64,000 nucleotides of DNA, from assembly GCF_022662195.1 (NCBI RefSeq), contig NZ_JAKMCS010000002.1, positions 310,001 to 374,000 of the forward strand, written 5' to 3'. This document shows positions 60,079 to 64,000 of this stretch, in pieces; positions within the stretch are counted from its first letter, which is position 1; every line of letters starts with the position of its first letter. The notes under the pieces were generated by a model. It was not told the DNA's origin. It did no database searches and worked only from the letters and a program-made list of their open reading frames with translations. A program made the position numbers and the translations under genes. This stretch comes from Aestuariivivens insulae (lineage in GTDB: Bacteria; Bacteroidota; Bacteroidia; Flavobacteriales; Flavobacteriaceae).

Positions 60079-60795
60079 TTAACCTTTAAGTTTATGCAGG
60101 TACATTTGCACCACGTTTTCAATACCCAAATATAAACTTTCGGCTATTAAAGCATGGCCTATAGAGACTTCCAATAGATTTGGCACCTCCTTCTTAAAAA
60201 ATTCAATGTTATCTAACGACAGGTCATGCCCAGCGTTAACCCCTAAACCTAAATTACTGGCCAATGCCGCACATGCTGCATAAGGTGCTACAGCTTGTTT
60301 GTTTCCTAAACTATATTGGTGCGCGAAAGCTTCGGTATACAACTCAACCCTATCGGTTCCTGTAGCCTTAGCGCCTTCAACTTGCGACATAACAGGGTCT
60401 ACAAAAATAGAGGTTCTAATACCATTATTCTGAAACTCTTTAATCACATCTACTAAAAAATCTTTATGTTTAATGGTATCCCAACCAGCATTAGAGGTTA
60501 TGGCATCAACGGCATCTGGAACCAAAGTCACTTGAGTAGGTTTTACCTCAAGAACCAAATTAATAAACGATTCAATAGGATTACCCTCAATATTATATTC
60601 TGTATAGACCTCTGGTTTTAAATCGCGGGCGTCCTGATAACGGATATGACGCTCGTCTGGCCTAGGATGAATGGTAACCCCCTCTGCCCCAAAACGTTGA
60701 ACATCCTTGGCAAACTGAACCACATTAGGCACATCGCCACCTCTGGAATTACGCAACGTGGCTATCTTATTAATATTTACACTTAACTTTGTCAT
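60079..60795 (-). CDS. pdxJ: Pyridoxine 5'-phosphate synthase
   Basis: 238 aa TIM-barrel enzyme. N-terminal 'KLSVNINKIATLRNSRGGDV' and 'GAEGVTIHPRPDERHIRYQD' are the PdxJ signature; 'RTSIFVDPVMSQVEGAKATG' and 'GVNAGHDLSLDNIEFF' complete the phosphate site, and 'EVSIGHALIAESLYLGI' is near the C-terminus. It condenses 1-deoxyxylulose 5-phosphate with 3-amino-2-oxopropyl phosphate to make vitamin B6 precursor. It diverges from the CBS-domain gene and is the most upstream of the minus-strand group. Confidence 0.96.
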   Translation of the reverse strand: MTKLSVNINKIATLRNSRGGDVPNVVQFAKDVQRFGAEGVTIHPRPDERHIRYQDARDLKPEVYTEYNIEGNPIESFINLVLEVKPTQVTLVPDAVDAITSNAGWDTIKHKDFLVDVIKEFQNNGIRTSIFVDPVMSQVEGAKATGTDRVELYTEAFAHQYSLGNKQAVAPYAACAALASNLGLGVNAGHDLSLDNIEFFKKEVPNLLEVSIGHALIAESLYLGIENVVQMYLHKLKG

Positions 60796-60812
60796 GTAAT
60801 AAGTTTAAAAGG

Positions 60813-60820
60813 CAAAAATA
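60813..60820 (-). promoter_or_regulatory. Candidate -7 element of pdxJ
   Basis: On the minus strand TATTTTTG followed by C matches TAnnTTTG and ends 17 nt before the pdxJ start codon. No TTG at the proper upstream spacing was found. Confidence 0.5.
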
Positions 60821-60884
60821 CAAAGTAGAAAAGGCATTAATACTATTTTTTTAATTAATTTGCATAAGCATAAACCCCACTTAG

Positions 60885-61544
60885 GTGAAACTTTCAGAAT
60901 TAGTAATAAACGACATCGAACCAGTTAACAGCTCTGGTAAAATTGGCGACTTACAACAGTTGTTTAATCAGCTAACCTATTCGCATATCCCTATTGTAGA
61001 CAACAATCATGTTTTTTTGGGCAGTTTGTTCGAGACCGATGTGCATTGTTTCGACAGCAGTAAATCCATAAGCGATTACACTTATGCTTTCGAAGATTTT
61101 TATGTTAAGAATACCACGCTATGGCTGGACGTTCTTGAAGCTTTTGCCAGAAACTCCAGTAACATTATGCCTGTCTTAGACGAAAAAAACAATTATTTGG
61201 GGTATTACGAGCTTAATGATGTGATAAGCCTATTTGGGGAATCTCCTTTTTTTATAGATGCTGGTGGCATTATAGTTGTTGAAAAAGGCATTAACGATTA
61301 TTCATTTAGTGAAATTAGCCAAATTGTAGAATCTAATGGCGGCAAATTATTGGGGGCATTTATTTCAAAAACAAAAAACGATGTGGCACAGGTAACCCTT
61401 AAAATTGGCAATGCATCCTTAAGCGATATTTTACAAACATTTAGAAGATACAGTTATAATGTTGTATCGGGACACGAAGATGATAGTTATAACCAAACGC
61501 TCAAGGATCGATCGGACTACTTGAACAAATATTTAAACATGTAA
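60885..61544 (+). CDS. CBS-domain protein
   Basis: 219 aa starting at GTG (60885). A CBS pair occupies the first about 130 residues ('YSHIPIVDNNHVFLGSLF', 'IMPVLDEKNNYLGYYELNDV'), with a following region ('GGIIVVEKGINDYSFSEISQIV') resembling an ACT-like regulatory part. CBS pairs bind adenine nucleotides, which would fit its place directly before nadK, 6 bp away. This order (pdxJ divergent, CBS-nadK-DUF6089-uppS) is, as far as I know, conserved in Flavobacteriia. The precise role is unknown. Confidence 0.85.
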   Translation: MKLSELVINDIEPVNSSGKIGDLQQLFNQLTYSHIPIVDNNHVFLGSLFETDVHCFDSSKSISDYTYAFEDFYVKNTTLWLDVLEAFARNSSNIMPVLDEKNNYLGYYELNDVISLFGESPFFIDAGGIIVVEKGINDYSFSEISQIVESNGGKLLGAFISKTKNDVAQVTLKIGNASLSDILQTFRRYSYNVVSGHEDDSYNQTLKDRSDYLNKYLNM

Positions 61545-61550
61545 TGCATT

Positions 61551-62435
61551 ATGAAGATTGCTGTTTTTGGACGCTTTTACAATAAAACAACAAGTGCTTC
61601 GGTACTAACGCTTTTTAATTATCTACTTAAAAAAAATATTGACGCCTATATTGAAACCGAATTCTATGACCTTATAAAAAACAATTCTACCATAATTAAG
61701 GATTTTGAATCTTTCAAGACCTTTGACACCTTAGACAATTCGTTCGATCTGTTTGTAAGCGTTGGTGGCGATGGCACTATTTTAAGAGCCATTACCTTTC
61801 TTAAAAACATGAACATTCCAATAATAGGCATTAATACTGGACGCTTAGGTTTTTTGGCTACGATTCAAGACGACGAGATAGAGCATGCCATACAAGACAT
61901 TATTGATGGTAACTATAAAATTTCTGAACGCAGCCTACTGTCTGTTGAAACATCCCCCACAAACAGTAGTGTTTCATCGCTTAACTTTGCATTAAACGAG
62001 ATTACCGTTAGTAGAAAAAATACGGCCTCTATGATTACCGTCGAAACCCTTTTAGATGGAGAATACCTAACTTCCTATTGGAGTGACGGCCTAATTATTT
62101 CAACCCCTACTGGTTCTACTGGTTATTCCTTAAGTTGTGGTGGCCCGGTAATTACCCCAGGTGCCAATAGTTTTGTCTTAACCCCCATTGCACCCCATAA
62201 TTTAGGGGTTCGTCCGTTGGTTATTCCAGACTCAACACAAATTCAATTAAAAGTAGATGGCAGGGAAGCACAACATTTAATATCATTGGACTCCAGGATA
62301 GCTACACTCGACAACGGCACCATAATAACCATTAAAAAGGCCAGTTTTAAGATTAAAATGATAGATCTTTTAAACGAAAGCTTTTTGGTGACCCTTCGAA
62401 AAAAACTACTTTGGGGTGAAGATAAGCGCAACTAA
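61551..62435 (+). CDS. nadK: NAD kinase
   Basis: 294 aa. The diagnostic GGDGTIL motif is at residues 72-78 in 'DLFVSVGGDGTILRAI'. 'IPIIGINTGRLGFLATI', 'LNEITVSRKNTASMITVE' and 'GLIISTPTGSTGYSLSCGGP' are the NAD-binding loops. It phosphorylates NAD to NADP in the cytosol. It lies 6 bp after the CBS-domain gene, hence probably cotranscribed; a gap of about 135 bp follows before the DUF6089 gene, which has its own -7 motif. Confidence 0.96.
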   Translation: MKIAVFGRFYNKTTSASVLTLFNYLLKKNIDAYIETEFYDLIKNNSTIIKDFESFKTFDTLDNSFDLFVSVGGDGTILRAITFLKNMNIPIIGINTGRLGFLATIQDDEIEHAIQDIIDGNYKISERSLLSVETSPTNSSVSSLNFALNEITVSRKNTASMITVETLLDGEYLTSYWSDGLIISTPTGSTGYSLSCGGPVITPGANSFVLTPIAPHNLGVRPLVIPDSTQIQLKVDGREAQHLISLDSRIATLDNGTIITIKKASFKIKMIDLLNESFLVTLRKKLLWGEDKRN

Positions 62436-62545
62436 ACCTTCCAAAGTGATTATGGGGCCTTCCCTCTTCTAAACAATATTTTAATGCAATTGCAGTTTTA
62501 AACAATACTAATGAGTTCAAATTATTATGGGCTCGTCTTATTTAT

Positions 62546-62553
62546 TATATTTG
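62546..62553 (+). promoter_or_regulatory. Candidate -7 element of the DUF6089-uppS operon
   Basis: TATATTTG followed by CAAA matches the flavobacterial -7 consensus very well and ends 17 nt before the ATG at 62571. No TTG is visible 17-23 nt upstream. Confidence 0.6.
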
Positions 62554-62570
62554 CAAACTTTTGAATCTTT

Positions 62571-63260
62571 ATGAGATATATAATCGTATTGACATTAAGC
62601 ATTTTAAGCATCCATTTAAGCCACTCCCAAATTAATGAAGTAGGTCTTTTTTTAGGTGGCAGCAATTTTATTGGCGATATTGGCGCTACAAATTATATAG
62701 CTCCAAATCAGCTTGCCTTTGGTGGCGTTTACAAATGGAACCGAAGCGCTAGACACTCATGGAGAGTCTCCCTTATTTTTTCAGAACTTGAAGGGATTGA
62801 CACCAATTCGAACGACCCAAGACGTATACAAAGGGGATACGAATTCAAAAATGACATTATAGAATTATCTGCCGGCATGGAGTTTTCGTTCTTCGATTTC
62901 GATCTTCATACCGGAAAAAAGTTAACCACTCCCTATTTATATAGTGGTATAAGTGTAGCCCATCACGATGATTATTATTTCCTAAATGGTTCACAAACAC
63001 AAGAGAACACCTCAAATTGGACCTTTGGCATCCCTATGGCTTTAGGTTTAAAAACGACCGTTTTAGATAATTTTATTTTAAGTTTGGAGGTTGGTGCCAG
63101 ATATACATTTTCAGACGGTTTGGATGGCAGTGTCCCCAATGACAAAAACCTACAGCAATACCGCTTTGGAAATATTAATAATTACGATTGGTATGTGTTT
63201 TCGGGTATTACACTAACCTATACCTTTGGATTAAACCCATGTTACTGCCCAGAAAATTAA
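62571..63260 (+). CDS. DUF6089 family outer membrane beta-barrel protein
   Basis: 229 aa. Signal peptide MRYIIVLTLSILSIHLSHSQ is followed by 'EVGLFLGGSNFIGDIGATNY', the typical start of this family, then alternating aromatic strands ('YLYSGISVAHHDDYYFLNGS', 'LSLEVGARYTFSDGLDGSVP') and a C-terminus 'YVFSGITLTYTFGLNPCYCP'. This fits a small outer membrane barrel of unknown function. The stop codon directly abuts the uppS start, and in Bacteroidota this gene commonly precedes uppS and bamA, suggesting a link to envelope biogenesis. Confidence 0.88.
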   Translation: MRYIIVLTLSILSIHLSHSQINEVGLFLGGSNFIGDIGATNYIAPNQLAFGGVYKWNRSARHSWRVSLIFSELEGIDTNSNDPRRIQRGYEFKNDIIELSAGMEFSFFDFDLHTGKKLTTPYLYSGISVAHHDDYYFLNGSQTQENTSNWTFGIPMALGLKTTVLDNFILSLEVGARYTFSDGLDGSVPNDKNLQQYRFGNINNYDWYVFSGITLTYTFGLNPCYCPEN

Positions 63261-64000
63261 ATGAATGTAATTAAAGACATAAAAAGTAAAGCATTACCCA
63301 AACATGTGGCCATCATCATGGATGGCAACGGCAGATGGGCCAAAAAAAAAGGTATGCTACGTACCTTTGGACATGAAAATGGAGCCAAAGCTGTTAAGCA
63401 AGTTGTTGAAGCTTCGGCAGAATTAGGCATAGAAAACCTAACCCTTTATGCTTTTTCTACAGAAAACTGGAAAAGACCTAAATTGGAAGTGCAAACCCTA
63501 ATGAAACTTTTGGTTTCTTCACTTAAAAAAGAAATCAAAACTTTACAGGATAATAACATTAAACTTTCCGCTATAGGCAACTTAAAAAGTCTCCCTACTA
63601 AGGTCTATAATGAGTTATTCGATGTTATAAACACCACAAAAACTAACAATCGAATGACCTTAACCCTTGCATTAAGCTACGGTTCTAGGGAAGAATTGCT
63701 AAACACTGTTAAAGAAATTAGCATTAAAGTTAAAAATAATATAATTTCGCCCGAAAAAATTGATGAATCGATTATAAATGAGCATCTTTACACGCAAAAT
63801 TTACCAGACGTAGATTTACTTATAAGAACCAGTGGGGAAAAACGTATAAGTAACTTTTTACTATGGCAAATTGCTTATGCCGAATTGTATTTCACCAATA
63901 CGCTTTGGCCAGATTTTACAAAGCAACATTTGTATGAATCTATTATTGAATATCAAAAAAGAGAACGACGATTTGGGAAAACAAGTGAACAACTCAGCTA
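63261..64000 (+). CDS. uppS: Isoprenyl transferase / undecaprenyl pyrophosphate synthase (runs to the window edge)
   Basis: 246 codons from the ATG at 63261; the window ends after 'TA' of what is very likely the stop codon, so the gene looks complete but for the last base. N-terminal HVAIIMDGNGRWAKKKG is the catalytic Asp and pyrophosphate-binding motif. 'ENLTLYAFSTENWKRP', 'RMTLTLALSYGSREELL' and 'LIRTSGEKRISNFLLWQIAY' are the remaining cis-prenyltransferase signatures. It makes the C55 lipid carrier for peptidoglycan and LPS. It starts at the base after the DUF6089 stop codon. Confidence 0.95.
   Translation, partial: MNVIKDIKSKALPKHVAIIMDGNGRWAKKKGMLRTFGHENGAKAVKQVVEASAELGIENLTLYAFSTENWKRPKLEVQTLMKLLVSSLKKEIKTLQDNNIKLSAIGNLKSLPTKVYNELFDVINTTKTNNRMTLTLALSYGSREELLNTVKEISIKVKNNIISPEKIDESIINEHLYTQNLPDVDLLIRTSGEKRISNFLLWQIAYAELYFTNTLWPDFTKQHLYESIIEYQKRERRFGKTSEQLS

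Overview
The window looks like a chromosomal segment of a marine-type member of the Flavobacteriaceae (Bacteroidota). This rests on the AT-rich sequence, the -7 promoter motif TAnnTTTG upstream of several genes, the lack of clear Shine-Dalgarno sequences, and the families present: GLPGLI proteins, a SusC/SusD pair, DUF6089, DUF5686, DUF6340, 2TM-domain proteins and a folK-deoxynucleoside kinase fusion. No rRNA, prophage, plasmid, CRISPR or intact insertion sequence is visible. Most genes are housekeeping or cell-envelope genes, so the unusual content is mainly intergenic.

Layout. 1-2.3 kb (minus): the start of a TonB-receptor-like protein and two paralogous GLPGLI proteins. 2.4-6.1 kb (plus): a histidine kinase/response regulator pair, a small secreted protein and a deoxynucleoside kinase, followed by a 460-bp repeat-rich gap. 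6.5-10.7 kb (minus): an App1-type phosphatase, a membrane pyrophosphatase with an extra C-terminal domain, and soluble pyrophosphatase. 10.8-13.9 kb (plus): an M1 peptidase and a DUF1080 lipoprotein. 14-19.5 kb (minus): a GH20 hexosaminidase, a DUF5686 protein and pdhB. 19.7-28.9 kb (mostly plus): etfB, etfA, a bifunctional nuclease, a nucleoside transporter, thyA, a membrane-anchored DHFR, a DUF6340 lipoprotein, fabD and lspA, with one small minus-strand glycogen-binding-domain gene. 29-34.8 kb (minus): a SusC/SusD/auxiliary-lipoprotein locus, diverging from a LytS/LytR-type two-component system at 35.3-37.2 kb. 37.3-41.4 kb: galE, a DegT aminotransferase, a MITE-like element, the Kdo transferase gene and an Ala/Glu-rich lipoprotein. 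41.5-41.7 kb: tRNA-Leu(UAA) and tRNA-Gly(GCC). 41.8-48.7 kb: mutS, a SpoU methyltransferase, a SAM methyltransferase, a frameshifted secreted protein, folK-dNK and a queuosine-precursor transporter. 48.9-53.9 kb: an AsmA-like protein, DUF2797 and a GH3-like protein. 54.1-60.8 kb (minus): clpX, clpP, tig, a small membrane protein, a methyltransferase, an alpha/beta hydrolase and pdxJ. 60.9-64 kb (plus): a CBS protein, nadK, DUF6089 and uppS, which ends at the window edge.

Functional threads. Nucleotide and folate metabolism recur: two deoxynucleoside kinases (one fused to HPPK), a nucleoside transporter, thyA and DHFR. Pyrophosphate hydrolysis is covered by adjacent soluble and membrane enzymes. 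Envelope and LPS functions include lspA, galE, the DegT aminotransferase, waaA, AsmA and uppS. Protein quality control is the classic tig-clpP-clpX cluster.

The most notable signal is a composite element found at three intergenic loci (20.45, 44.66 and 60.0 kb). Each copy has two hairpins whose 13-nt loops are complementary to each other. The stem sequences differ between loci but keep their pairing, while the loop sequences are largely conserved. Other fold-back families are also present: a 20-bp palindrome of the form ATTCC(C/T)N8(G/A)GGAAT, a TGTCATTTCGA family, and a MITE-like element with 19-bp inverted repeats.
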